A DNA stretch of 64,000 nt, taken from contig NZ_JANIKD010000003.1 of assembly GCF_024580955.1 (NCBI RefSeq), forward strand, positions 124,001-188,000, given 5' to 3'. The translations under genes and the position numbers were made by a program. The notes beneath the pieces are model-generated. The model searched no databases. It saw only the letters and a program-made list of their open reading frames with translations, and was not told the origin of the DNA. Source of the DNA: Corynebacterium sp. 122RC1 (GTDB lineage Bacteria; Actinomycetota; Actinomycetes; Mycobacteriales; Mycobacteriaceae). Each line of letters starts with the position of its first letter. The first letter of the stretch is position 1. Positions 18,546-27,132 of the stretch are shown here, piece by piece.

Positions 18546-18905
18546 CTAGCGGCTTGCGCGCATACATCCATACACGCCGCCTGCAATACCAAATAAAAGC
18601 AAGGCGATGGACCGGAAATTGGAGCCCAGCATGTTTCCCATAAGGAAGTAGCCGACGAGCCACACTCCAAGTGGAACCAATGCGAGCCTCGGGCTCCATA
18701 GCCATGCGGTTCGGCACAGCACCAGGTTGAAGAAGAAAGCCAACACGATGGTGAAAGGCACCGGCACTCCAGCGATCCATGTACCAAGGTAGACCACCTC
18801 CAGGAGCACCGAGATGGCCGCACCGATCGACAGCCAGAACAGCCCCATAAAGATCTCAGATGGTCGATGGTCCGTGGGCACCACTCGTTCAGTGACGTGA
18901 CTCAT
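18546..18905 (-). CDS. Small four-helix membrane protein next to mshB
   Basis: This 119-residue protein has about four membrane helices ([63 protein letters not shown]). It has no catalytic motif. Similar small membrane proteins (DUF6113-like, assignment tentative) lie beside mshB in other actinobacteria. It overlaps mshB by 17 bases, so it is translationally linked to it. Function unknown. Confidence 0.75.
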   Translation of the reverse strand: MSHVTERVVPTDHRPSEIFMGLFWLSIGAAISVLLEVVYLGTWIAGVPVPFTIVLAFFFNLVLCRTAWLWSPRLALVPLGVWLVGYFLMGNMLGSNFRSIALLLFGIAGGVYGCMRASR

Positions 18906-19614
18906 AATATTCCCTCCGCAAGAGCGGTTGAGCGATGCGGTTGCTTAGCGCAAAGATCTCGTTTTCCACCATGAGCTGAGTCCGGTGCACGGCCATCGCC
19001 TGGGCTTTCTTTTTGAAGTCTGATTCTGAGAGCTCAATGCAAATGTCTGCTTCCGCAACGGAGGCGATCTCACCAGGTAGCGGCAAGCGCCAAGTTTTCG
19101 GAATGTTGTCCAATGTGACGTCCTCCAACACTGTCACCGCCCACCAAATGTTGGTGATGCCCAAGCGCTTCGCCGCCTCGTGGGTTATCTGATGCGCCTT
19201 GATGTGGTCCGGGTGGCCATAACCACCATCAGGTCCATAGGTGATGAGCAGGTCGGGTTGTGCGCTAAGGAGGATTTCTGTGAGCTGATCCACGGCTTCG
19301 GCACCCGCATTGGCAAACGCCCTCGGGTGATCGCTGACCACCATCCCCGAATCACGCCACCTCCCTACTCCGCCGAGGAAGGCCCCTTCACATCCTAGGA
19401 TCTCTAATGATTGCTGCAGCTCCCAATATCGATAACCACCGAGCTGGTCGGCATCAACGAGTTGGGCGAGTTCTTCTGGGATCACTTCTCCTTCTTCACC
19501 CAGCGTGCAGGTAACCACGAGGACGTCATGACCTTGTGCCGCCATTTGCGCCAACAATCCGCCTGTCCAGAGTGCTTCGTCATCTGGGTGGGCGTGTACT
19601 GCTACAACCTTCAT
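18889..19614 (-). CDS. mshB: GlcNAc-inositol deacetylase of mycothiol synthesis (MshB)
   Basis: The 241-residue LmbE/PIG-L family protein starts [17 protein letters not shown]9 and D12 of the HPDDE motif, and a histidine of [11 protein letters not shown] further on, form the zinc site. MshB removes acetate from GlcNAc-Ins to give GlcN-Ins, a mycothiol precursor. It is shorter than mycobacterial MshB (about 300 residues), mainly at the C-terminus. Neighbours lpqW, fdxC and dapC match the mshB locus. The paralogous amidase mca is at the right edge of the window. Start ATG 19614 overlaps the lpqW stop by four bases. Confidence 0.88.
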   Translation of the reverse strand: MKVVAVHAHPDDEALWTGGLLAQMAAQGHDVLVVTCTLGEEGEVIPEELAQLVDADQLGGYRYWELQQSLEILGCEGAFLGGVGRWRDSGMVVSDHPRAFANAGAEAVDQLTEILLSAQPDLLITYGPDGGYGHPDHIKAHQITHEAAKRLGITNIWWAVTVLEDVTLDNIPKTWRLPLPGEIASVAEADICIELSESDFKKKAQAMAVHRTQLMVENEIFALSNRIAQPLLRREYYESRH

Positions 19615-21101
19615 TGTTCCTCCGCGATCCATGTGTTGATATCCCCCTCCCCCGTTCGAACACCAGGACCAACTGCTCGGAGCCTTTGGTCAAGTGCTAT
19701 AGGGGTCACGTAATGCTCGTTGCCGTTGATCATTGCCGCCACTTGGTCAAACTGCTCTGGCGACATATCCCCTGCAAGAGTCTGGGCGATTTCTTGGTCT
19801 GTCACTACATTGCAGAAACGCGCGAGGTTTGCTCCGCATTGCAATGCATTTACCGAAGGAGCTTCATACCACGTCATGATGGCGTCAACCTCCCCCGCTC
19901 TCAGCACTTGTCCGTAGAGACGTTGGGCGTCGGTAGAGACAAGCTCCGCCTCGAACCCTTGCTGCGTGAGGAGATCCACCACAGCTCTAGCCGCCTGTGC
20001 TGCAGCCGAATCACTCGGATCCACGCCGATCCGCACTGATCGCCCCTGCAACGTTGTGCCATTTGGATCGAACACCGTGTTCGCTTCAATCGGTGGCAGC
20101 ACGATATCATTGGTGCGCCCAAGAGCGATTTGCGCTATGAGCTCGCGGTTTAGCAGATTCTGCAATTGGATTCGCTGATTGCGTTCGAGATTGCGGTTTG
20201 CAACGAGTTGCAAGGTGCGCCCACTGGAATAGGTACTAAGTTCGGTTTCCGGTAGTAGGGCAAGAGCCTGTTGCATAGTTTGCGTTGGAGTCACATCAAC
20301 AGCATCAACTTGACCGGCCCGCAACAGATCGGCCGCCTGAGCCGCTGAGCGAATCTCGCGGAACTGAATCGTGTCATGATTCGCTGGTTTGGCACCCCAG
20401 AATCTGTCATTCCGGTTGATCGTGACAATCCCGCGTGCCCGGTCAAAATTGTCAAAAGAATAGCGCCATCCTGAAGCAGGGACTCCTGAATTCAGACTTG
20501 AACCGAAGTCTTCAATTGAATGGCTCGGCAGCAAATTGCGAAACAACACCGGCCAGTAGATCATTCTTTGTGAAAAATCCACCTCCACGGTTTTCCCCGA
20601 GTCCAAGGACCGTACATTGCTAATTGCCCGATATGGCGCGGCATCGATGACCCCTGGAGTCGTTGTCATCGCACGGTAGAGGAAACCGAAATCCTGTGCC
20701 GTTATCGGTGTTCCGTCACTCCATTGAGCCTCCGGCGCAATTTCATAGCGAATAGTCTGCACGATCTCTGCCTCCGACGGCTCCACTTCCTCCGCTGAGA
20801 CGACAAGATCCCGATTTAACTCACCACCCTCAAACACACTGGGGAAAATGAGCTCCGCAAGCATGCGAGTAAACACCGAATCATCTTTTAGTAAATGAGG
20901 ATTAAATCCCGAGGCCACGGGGTCAATTCCCAATGCCAAATCCACTCGAGTTTTCACTGGAGGCTCCACTGGCGCCGAGGAACTCGGCGAAGGAGCCTGC
21001 TCCTCCGCGAGTGGTGGCGGCCCAGGATTAGCAGCACAAGCCGTCAAAATGACGCCCGCGATGATGCCTGCCAAAAGCACGCGGAATGAACGCATTCTCA
21101 T
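19611..21101 (-). CDS. lpqW: LpqW-like lipoprotein (peptide-binding-protein fold)
   Basis: The 496-residue protein has a signal peptide and lipobox (AGVILTAC), a Pro/Ser-rich linker (residues 25-50) and a family 5 solute-binding fold (FNPHLLKDDSVFTRML, APEAQWSDGTPITAQDFGFLYRAM). No transporter genes accompany it. Its place between typA and mshB matches Rv1166/LpqW, which steers phosphatidylinositol mannoside flux to lipoarabinomannan rather than peptide import. I therefore infer a cell-envelope assembly role at the outer face of the membrane. Start ATG 21101 (MRMRSFRVL). Confidence 0.85.
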   Translation of the reverse strand: MRMRSFRVLLAGIIAGVILTACAANPGPPPLAEEQAPSPSSSAPVEPPVKTRVDLALGIDPVASGFNPHLLKDDSVFTRMLAELIFPSVFEGGELNRDLVVSAEEVEPSEAEIVQTIRYEIAPEAQWSDGTPITAQDFGFLYRAMTTTPGVIDAAPYRAISNVRSLDSGKTVEVDFSQRMIYWPVLFRNLLPSHSIEDFGSSLNSGVPASGWRYSFDNFDRARGIVTINRNDRFWGAKPANHDTIQFREIRSAAQAADLLRAGQVDAVDVTPTQTMQQALALLPETELSTYSSGRTLQLVANRNLERNQRIQLQNLLNRELIAQIALGRTNDIVLPPIEANTVFDPNGTTLQGRSVRIGVDPSDSAAAQAARAVVDLLTQQGFEAELVSTDAQRLYGQVLRAGEVDAIMTWYEAPSVNALQCGANLARFCNVVTDQEIAQTLAGDMSPEQFDQVAAMINGNEHYVTPIALDQRLRAVGPGVRTGEGDINTWIAEEQ

Positions 21102-21191
21102 GATCCTTCAGTGTAGTGCTTCCAAAATCATCCATCAGACACCAGATATCGGTGCCAGGCTGGGAGTTTGCGCTAAGTTTCCCCCAACCCC

Positions 21192-21236
21192 TTTACGCCA
21201 CACGTTCGATGAGTTAAGATTAGCCCACACGTTCGA
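21192..21236 (+). promoter_or_regulatory. Promoter of the HNH gene with tandem CACACGTTCGA sites
   Basis: TTTACG (21192-21197) and TAAGAT (21215-21220) are spaced by 17 bases and form a plausible promoter. The 11-base word CACACGTTCGA occurs twice, at 21199-21209 inside the spacer and at 21226-21236 just after the -10 box, 27 bases apart. Two identical words around a -10 box look like operator sites. They are not full LexA boxes. Confidence 0.4.
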
Positions 21237-21279
21237 AATGCGCAAGCACTCACTGCACTTCAACGAAACAGGGGGAAAC

Positions 21280-22425
21280 ATGACTCAAACCATTGTTCCA
21301 ATACGAACTTACTATGCTCTTGAAGCAGAAGACTCCGCAGTCGCCTCTACGCAAAGAAGCATCAATAAACTGACATATTCGCTGTTCATGGACTTCATAA
21401 AGGAGGGTAAGGATCAAGATTTTCCAGCCCTTGCGGCAATACTTTCCGCTCAGACAGGTGCCACGCGGCACCGCGTCAAGCAAATCATGCAAGCTCTCCT
21501 AGTTGTCTCCGACCTAGAGAATGTACGTTCGTACATTGAACAGACTTGGATTCTGGATTTAGGTCGAATCATCGCCATCGGAGAAGCGGCTGGAGGCCTT
21601 GCTCGCGAGCTGTACCCCGAGTACGACGCCGCCGTCAGGCACTTCTTGGAACCTACTTCACCAATGCAGGCACTCCCAGGTCCAAGAACATTTGCCGAAC
21701 GCTGCAGGACAATCAGGCAAGTCATCGAACCGCTTCCCGACGCAGGCAAGGCGGGCTCAGCGCAGCGAATCTCCTTCCGAGCTGCGAAAAGTGGGAGCAA
21801 TGTGATTTGCGAGGCCAGCCTCGATCCTGTCACCGCCAAGCTCTTTGAGAAGACGCTAGCCAAGCTACAAGCAAGGCACGACTGCACCCCGGTGGAGGCG
21901 CTGAATCACCTGCTCCACGAGCGCGCCGATATCTCAGTGAAACTTCACCTCTTCCAACCACAAGGAGATGATGTGGTTCACTGCGAAAACTATTCTTTCT
22001 ATCCCCGTGATGCATACACGTATGCGCGCTCAAGAAAGAAATCTGAAGCAAATGGTTACCACTTCAGCGAGCGGCAACGTGCGGAAATCCAAGCCCGGGA
22101 TGGAGTATGCCGATTCCCTGGGTGCGACAACAGCGCTTGGAACTCCGACATCGACCATGTGGTGCCCTACAACGATGGCGGTAAGACAACCCCCGAGAAC
22201 GCCCAGTGTCTGTGTCGGGCACACCATCTTTTGAAGACTCGGAAAATCGTCTCTTGCGAAATTGACCCAAATACCTTCGACACAAAGTGGGTGATGCCCG
22301 ACGGCAGCATTATGTACACCCAGCCGCAAGGCCCGCTTGCTCCGGCGTTGAGGAGAAACGCCTACACGCTGGAGCAAATGCGCGGCAGGTATGAAAAATG
22401 GGCGGCAGCCCAAAAAGCCGCCTAG
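21280..22425 (+). CDS. DUF222 / HNH endonuclease domain protein (13E12-type)
   Basis: The 381-residue protein has an N-terminal DUF222-like helical region and a C-terminal HNH nuclease motif (CRFPGCDNSAWNSDIDHVVP, then GGKTTPENAQCLCRAHHLLKT) with its zinc cysteines and catalytic His. This architecture is known as the 13E12 repeat family in mycobacteria and is often present in several copies with a patchy distribution. Its biological role is unclear; mobility or DNA-damage roles have been proposed. Codon and base use is more A/T-rich than in typA next to it, suggesting transfer. ATG 21280 follows a GGGGGA site. The stop overlaps typA by CTAG. Confidence 0.85.
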   Translation: MTQTIVPIRTYYALEAEDSAVASTQRSINKLTYSLFMDFIKEGKDQDFPALAAILSAQTGATRHRVKQIMQALLVVSDLENVRSYIEQTWILDLGRIIAIGEAAGGLARELYPEYDAAVRHFLEPTSPMQALPGPRTFAERCRTIRQVIEPLPDAGKAGSAQRISFRAAKSGSNVICEASLDPVTAKLFEKTLAKLQARHDCTPVEALNHLLHERADISVKLHLFQPQGDDVVHCENYSFYPRDAYTYARSRKKSEANGYHFSERQRAEIQARDGVCRFPGCDNSAWNSDIDHVVPYNDGGKTTPENAQCLCRAHHLLKTRKIVSCEIDPNTFDTKWVMPDGSIMYTQPQGPLAPALRRNAYTLEQMRGRYEKWAAAQKAA

Positions 22426-24341
22426 CCCTTGTTGCGAGCCTTTTCGCGAGAGCGCGCACGTGCACGCTCGGTTGCGTTAAGGATCACTTTCCGAACTCGG
22501 AGAACATCTGGAGTGACCTCCACACATTCGTCCTGCCCACAGAATTCCATGGCCTCATCCAAGGAGAGCACATGAGCCTTCGCGAGAGTCACAGTTGCGT
22601 CTGCAGTAGCAGAGCGCATGTTCGTGAGCTTCTTTTCCTTCGTGATATTGACATCCATGTCTTCATCACGGTTGTTGGCGCCCACAACCATGCCCTCATA
22701 GGCTTCCAGGCCTGGTTCCACGAAGAAGGAACCGCGGTCCGCAAGCTGCTGCAGGGCGTATGCCGTGATCTGACCGGAGCGGTCTGCAACCAGGGAGCCA
22801 GTGGCACGGTCCTTGATTTCGCCTGCCCATTCACGAGGATCGATGGAGTAGGAATTTGCAATACCTGCGCCACGAGTCTCGGTGAGGAAAGTGGTACGGA
22901 AGCCGATCAAGCCACGAGCCGGGACGTCGAACTCCATACGCACCCAGTCACCGGACAGGTTTGCCATGGAGGTCATGATGCCCTTGCGGTTAGCCATCAA
23001 CTGCGTCACCGCACCCTGGTATTCGGACGGAGTATCAATCACCATGTGGTCGAAAGGCTCGAAGACCTTGCCGTCCACAATGTGGGTCACCACCTGTGGC
23101 TTACCTACGGTGAGCTCGAAGCCTTCTCGGCGCATCGTCTCAACCAGAACGGAAAGAGCCATTTCGCCGCGGCCTTGAACCTCCCAGGCATCTGGACGCT
23201 CAGTAGGGAGCACACGGATGGAGACGTTACCGATCAACTCTTGATCAAGACGCGCCTTCACCACGCGAGCGGTCAGCTTGTCTCCGCCACCGCGGCCGGC
23301 AAGAGGAGAGGTATTCACGCCGATGGTCATGGAAATCGCGGGCTCATCAACGGTGATCCGCGGCAACGCAACAGGGTTCTCCACGTCCGCCAGGGTGTCA
23401 CCGATCATGATGTTGTCAATACCCGAAATCGCAGCGATGTCACCGGCGATCATCTCTTCATCGGTGGACTCGCGAGACACACCAACGGTCTTCAGCAGTT
23501 CCGCGATCTTAACATTCTTGACGTGCTGGTTGCCCTCGTCGTCATAGTGAATCCAGGCAACTTGCTGGCCCTTTTTCAAGGTGCCGGCGTGAATGCGCAC
23601 GAGTGCGATACGGCCCAGGAAGGAGGAAGAGTCAAGGTTAGTCACGTGTGCCTGGAGAGGGGCATCAACGGTTGCCGAGGGTTCTGGGAGTGCATCGTAG
23701 ATAACGTCAAAGAGTGCAGTCAGATCTGCAGCGTCTGGAACGTTGCCATTTCCAGGATTCTCCACGGAAGCCTTGCCCTCACGCCCCGAAGCGTACAAAA
23801 CAGGCAGGTCCAAAAGCTGCTCAGCCGCCTCTGCCGCCTCTGGATCATCGAGCGAAGAGGCGAGTTCCAGCAGGAGATCCTGTGCTTCCTCCACCACTTC
23901 ATCAATGCGCGCATCAGGGCGGTCGGTTTTGTTCACCACGATGATCACTGGCATCTTCGCCGCAAGCGCCTTGCCCAGCACAAAGCGGGTTTGCGGAAGT
24001 GGCCCCTCAGAAGCATCGATCAGGAGAACCACGCCGTCCACCATGGACAGGCCACGCTCAACCTCGCCACCGAAGTCCGCGTGCCCTGGGGTGTCGATCA
24101 CGTTGATCACAAGATCAGCGCCATCTTTGCCCATGCCCTTGCGGCGGATAGCGGTGTTCTTAGCAAGGATGGTGATGCCCTTTTCCTTTTCCAGGTCACC
24201 GGAGTCCATCACTCGGTCGGTCACTTCACCGCGGTCTCCGAAAACACCGGATTGTTCCAGCATTGCGTTTACCAGCGTAGTTTTGCCATGGTCAACGTGA
24301 GCGACGATTGCTACGTTGCGAAACTCAGGGTGAATATGCAT
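22422..24341 (-). CDS. typA: Ribosome-associated GTPase TypA/BipA
   Basis: The 639-residue translational GTPase has G1 AHVDHGKTT, G3 DTPGHADFGGEVER and G4 NKTDRPDARIDE, then EF-G-like domains and the BipA-specific C-terminal domain. It acts in ribosome assembly and stress adaptation at low temperature. The length fits family members (about 610-640). ATG 24341 (MHIHPEFRNVAIVAHVDHG) was chosen because homologues begin at this point; in-frame codons upstream have no support. No ribosome site is visible; a TAGTGT box seven bases upstream suggests a leaderless mRNA. Confidence 0.95.
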   Translation of the reverse strand: MHIHPEFRNVAIVAHVDHGKTTLVNAMLEQSGVFGDRGEVTDRVMDSGDLEKEKGITILAKNTAIRRKGMGKDGADLVINVIDTPGHADFGGEVERGLSMVDGVVLLIDASEGPLPQTRFVLGKALAAKMPVIIVVNKTDRPDARIDEVVEEAQDLLLELASSLDDPEAAEAAEQLLDLPVLYASGREGKASVENPGNGNVPDAADLTALFDVIYDALPEPSATVDAPLQAHVTNLDSSSFLGRIALVRIHAGTLKKGQQVAWIHYDDEGNQHVKNVKIAELLKTVGVSRESTDEEMIAGDIAAISGIDNIMIGDTLADVENPVALPRITVDEPAISMTIGVNTSPLAGRGGGDKLTARVVKARLDQELIGNVSIRVLPTERPDAWEVQGRGEMALSVLVETMRREGFELTVGKPQVVTHIVDGKVFEPFDHMVIDTPSEYQGAVTQLMANRKGIMTSMANLSGDWVRMEFDVPARGLIGFRTTFLTETRGAGIANSYSIDPREWAGEIKDRATGSLVADRSGQITAYALQQLADRGSFFVEPGLEAYEGMVVGANNRDEDMDVNITKEKKLTNMRSATADATVTLAKAHVLSLDEAMEFCGQDECVEVTPDVLRVRKVILNATERARARSREKARNKG

Positions 24342-24348
24342 TAGCAAA

Positions 24349-24354
24349 ACACTA
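24349..24354 (-). promoter_or_regulatory. Possible -10 box of leaderless typA mRNA
   Basis: TAGTGT on the minus strand is followed by seven bases and then the typA ATG. This spacing places the expected transcription start on the start codon. The region 17 bases upstream (GTGCAT) is a weak -35. Confidence 0.35.
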
Positions 24355-24420
24355 CTGCACATCACGCCTTTATGCACGTCTTGTAACGAAATGATCACGG
24401 AGTTCGATCTAAGGAATAGC

Positions 24421-24448
24421 TTGACATAGAAACTGAAGTTACTAAAGT
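24421..24448 (+). promoter_or_regulatory. Strong housekeeping-type promoter of secreted-protein gene
   Basis: TTGACA (24421-24426), a 16-base spacer and TAAAGT (24443-24448) match the main sigma-factor consensus closely. The transcript should start near 24455, leaving a short leader that contains AGGAG (24462-24466) before the TTG at 24472. Confidence 0.75.
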
Positions 24449-24471
24449 AAACCCGTGTGACAGGAGTATAT

Positions 24472-25026
24472 TTGAAGCGTCTATGCATCGCCGCGCTACT
24501 GCTACTTCCAGCAACCCCGGCTCAAGCAGCGCCGCTCCTTGATGAACTCGGCCGCCCAGCGCCACATATCCTAGAGCAGCTCCCACCACCTATTGCGGAC
24601 TTCTTCAGAGGCACAGGTGGCGGTGTCCCAATGCCGGAAAACGCTCCTCAATTCACACAGTTCTATTGGCCAAGCCTCGGCCTGGGATGCATCGAGGGCG
24701 GAAATGCAGTCGCTTCCACCATCGCAGTTCCCGGCCCCGCCGAAATCCCACTTCCGGGCGCCAAGGCCGGTGAAACTACCTTTGTGTTCACCGCGCTCGG
24801 CACTCCCCCAGCTCAGGGGCCGCAAGATATGAATGTCCACTGGTTCAATATCAACACCTTGCAGTATGGGCGCACCGAGTTGGAATTCCACGGGATCAAT
24901 CCTGAAGGGCCCATCACTTTGTCAGGCACGGCAGCAACAGGCCATGGCACCGTGATCGCGCTTGCAGAAGGCGCAGCGAATCAATGTTCTTACCTTCCCA
25001 CCGCAGCTTTGTTCGAGGTGAAATAA
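24472..25026 (+). CDS. Secreted protein of unknown function
   Basis: The 184-residue protein begins with a clear signal peptide (MKRLCIAALLLLPATPAQAA, cleavage expected after AQA). The mature domain is Pro/Gly-rich and soluble, with FTQFYWPSLGLGCIEGG and a C-terminal ANQCSYLPTAALFEV; two cysteines could form a disulfide outside the cell. I do not recognise a characterised family. The TTG at 24472 is preferred over GTG 24457 because AGGAG precedes it at normal spacing. The TAA stop overlaps the next ATG (TAATG), so the DUF402 gene is coupled to it. Confidence 0.75.
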   Translation: MKRLCIAALLLLPATPAQAAPLLDELGRPAPHILEQLPPPIADFFRGTGGGVPMPENAPQFTQFYWPSLGLGCIEGGNAVASTIAVPGPAEIPLPGAKAGETTFVFTALGTPPAQGPQDMNVHWFNINTLQYGRTELEFHGINPEGPITLSGTAATGHGTVIALAEGAANQCSYLPTAALFEVK

Positions 25027-25547
25027 TGCATCCAGTGAAGCAAGAGACTTTTGATGTCAAAGCCCTCACGAACACGGATCCTAAAGGCTTCCTGCGCGAG
25101 GTAGATAGCTTCAAAGAAACTGAATTCGGCCTGTATATGGCCCGGGGCGCAAACCACCCGAATTTTGGCTACTTGGAAAGCTGGCTGCTGCCGGAACTCG
25201 GTTTGCGGGTGAATGTGTTCCACTACCGTGAAGGCATTGACCGCGAAGACCTCTACATAGACGTAGCTGACATCCGCGAAGTCGATGGCAAGTGGACCAC
25301 CAGGGATCTGTATGTGGATCTTGTGTGGCGAGCAGGGGGCGCTGTGGCGGTCCAGGATATTGATGAGCTCGCTGCCGCCACCTCCGCCGGTTTGATTAGT
25401 GCGGAGGAGGCAGAGCGAGCTATTGAGACCACCCTAAACGCAGTGGAAGGGATTATTCGCCATGGGGATGATCCCATGGCGTGGCTCCGCTCCGTAGGCG
25501 TTGACCTGCAGTGGGCCGAAAGCGTGGAGCTTATAGATCCAAGCTAA
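25026..25547 (+). CDS. DUF402 domain protein
   Basis: The 173-residue protein fits the DUF402/FomD-like nucleotide phosphatase family. A beta-rich core contains FGLYMARGANHPNFGYLESW and NVFHYREGIDREDLYIDVADI. The motif TRDLYVDLVWRAGG carries the acidic metal-binding positions, and a helical tail (DIDELAAATSAGLIS...) follows. Related proteins hydrolyse nucleoside di- or triphosphates with a divalent metal; the substrate here is unknown. The ATG overlaps the upstream stop. The 3' end overlaps the convergent dpp ATPase gene by 17 bases. Confidence 0.8.
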   Translation: MHPVKQETFDVKALTNTDPKGFLREVDSFKETEFGLYMARGANHPNFGYLESWLLPELGLRVNVFHYREGIDREDLYIDVADIREVDGKWTTRDLYVDLVWRAGGAVAVQDIDELAAATSAGLISAEEAERAIETTLNAVEGIIRHGDDPMAWLRSVGVDLQWAESVELIDPS

Positions 25548-27132
25548 GGCCTGGTACTGCGTTGATCAGGTCTTGGGTGTACTTCTGCTGAGGGTTGGCA
25601 AAGAGCTCGTCGGCGGTATTTTGCTCTACTACCTTGCCCTTTTCCATTACCACTACTTCATCTGCGGTTTGGCGCACCACGGCAAGGTCGTGGGTGATGA
25701 AGAGGTAGCTCAAAGAGAGCTCACTCTGGAGCCCTGCAAGGAGTTCCAGGATCTGGTTTTGCACGAGCACGTCCAGGGCGGATACGGCTTCGTCGAGCAC
25801 AATCACTTCTGGGTTAAGTGCGAGCGCGCGGGCTACAGCGATGCGTTGGCGTTGACCACCGGAAAGTTCGTTGGGGTAACGTCGCATTGCTGATCGGGGC
25901 ATGGCAACCATGTCGAGGAGCTCTGCAACTCGTTTCTCGCGCGCCTTCCGGTCCCCTACCTTGTGCACCACGAGGGGTTCCTCGATGCAGCGGAAAATAG
26001 AGTACATGGGATCCAAGGAACCGTAGGGGTTTTGGAACACCACTTGGAGTTTGCGGCGCATTTCGAAGAGTTGCTTCGAGTTGAGCGTCGAAAGGTCGGT
26101 GCCTTTGTAGTACACCTTGCCGGAGGTGGGTTCCAGCAGGTTAAGGATCATGTTGGCCACGGTGGATTTGCCGGAACCAGACTCCCCCACCACAGCCAAG
26201 GTGGTGCCCTGCTTAAGTCCGAAGGACACGTTGTTCACCGCACGCAGGTCTTTGAAGTCTTTGGTGAGATTCTCCACACGGATAACCTCCTGGCCAGCGG
26301 TTCCGTGGGTCAGGAGCTCGTTGGACTCCAGGCCCTTTTCCTGCGCAGATTGGATGCGCGCGGAGGCAAGGGATGGAGCGGCTTTCACGAGGCGCTGGGT
26401 GTATGGGTGGCGTGGGTCGCGCAGAATCTCTAACGACGGCCCCTGCTCCACAATGCGCCCGCGGTGCATCACTACCAAGTGGCTTGCTCGTTCCGCCGCC
26501 AGGCCGAGGTCGTGGGTGATGAACAGCACTGCCGTGCCGAGTTCTTCGGTGAGACCCTCGAGGTGATCGAGGATGCGCTTTTGCACGGTCACGTCCAGGG
26601 CGGAGGTGGGCTCGTCGGCGATGAGGAGCTTTGGCCGCGCAGCCAAGCCCATGGCGATGAGCGCACGCTGACGCATGCCGCCGGAGAATTCGTGAGGGTA
26701 CTGCTTTTCACGGCCCTTCGGGAGGCCTGCCTCTTCCATGAGTTCGGCCACGCGCTTGTTGTGGTCGCCTTCCACACGGTTGGCGCGCAGGGCTTCCTTG
26801 ATTTGGGTACCAACGCGCCACACGGGATTGAGGTTGCTCATTGGGTCCTGAGGCACGAGGCCGATCTGGTTGCCTCGGTACTCTTTCATGTCCTTGAGGT
26901 GGGTGATGTCCTTGCCCTCAAAGAGGATTTGGCCGCCCGTGACCTTGCCGTTGCCTGGGAGCAGGCCGATGAGCGCCATGGCGGTGGTGGATTTGCCGGA
27001 GCCGGACTCGCCCACGATCGCCACGGATTGGCCTGGGTAAATGGTGAGGTTGACGCCACGCACGGCATCCACGGTGCCGGTGGTGGAGCTGAAGGAGACC
27101 TTCAGGTCCTTGATTTCTACGAGTGGGTTCAT
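25531..27132 (-). CDS. Dipeptide/oligopeptide ABC transporter, fused two-domain ATPase (DppD-DppF)
   Basis: The 533-residue protein contains two complete ABC ATPase domains, equivalent to DppD and DppF in one chain. Walker A GESGSGKST occurs at about residues 41-49 and again near 316. The ABC signatures are FSGGMRQRALIAMGL and LSGGQRQRIAVARAL, and the Walker B sequences are LLIADEPTSALD and VIVLDEAVSALD. It energises import through the permeases encoded immediately upstream. It is the last gene of the operon, overlapping the DppC-type gene by four bases. Confidence 0.95.
   Translation of the reverse strand: MNPLVEIKDLKVSFSSTTGTVDAVRGVNLTIYPGQSVAIVGESGSGKSTTAMALIGLLPGNGKVTGGQILFEGKDITHLKDMKEYRGNQIGLVPQDPMSNLNPVWRVGTQIKEALRANRVEGDHNKRVAELMEEAGLPKGREKQYPHEFSGGMRQRALIAMGLAARPKLLIADEPTSALDVTVQKRILDHLEGLTEELGTAVLFITHDLGLAAERASHLVVMHRGRIVEQGPSLEILRDPRHPYTQRLVKAAPSLASARIQSAQEKGLESNELLTHGTAGQEVIRVENLTKDFKDLRAVNNVSFGLKQGTTLAVVGESGSGKSTVANMILNLLEPTSGKVYYKGTDLSTLNSKQLFEMRRKLQVVFQNPYGSLDPMYSIFRCIEEPLVVHKVGDRKAREKRVAELLDMVAMPRSAMRRYPNELSGGQRQRIAVARALALNPEVIVLDEAVSALDVLVQNQILELLAGLQSELSLSYLFITHDLAVVRQTADEVVVMEKGKVVEQNTADELFANPQQKYTQDLINAVPGLSLDL

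Noticed and set aside
21192..21236. LexA/SOS box upstream of the HNH gene
   Set aside because: Only GTTCGA half-sites are present; the partner TCGAAC half with correct spacing is missing in both copies.
22398..24344. A 648-codon open frame antisense to typA
   Set aside because: It mirrors typA and has no coding signature; typA motifs are unambiguous.
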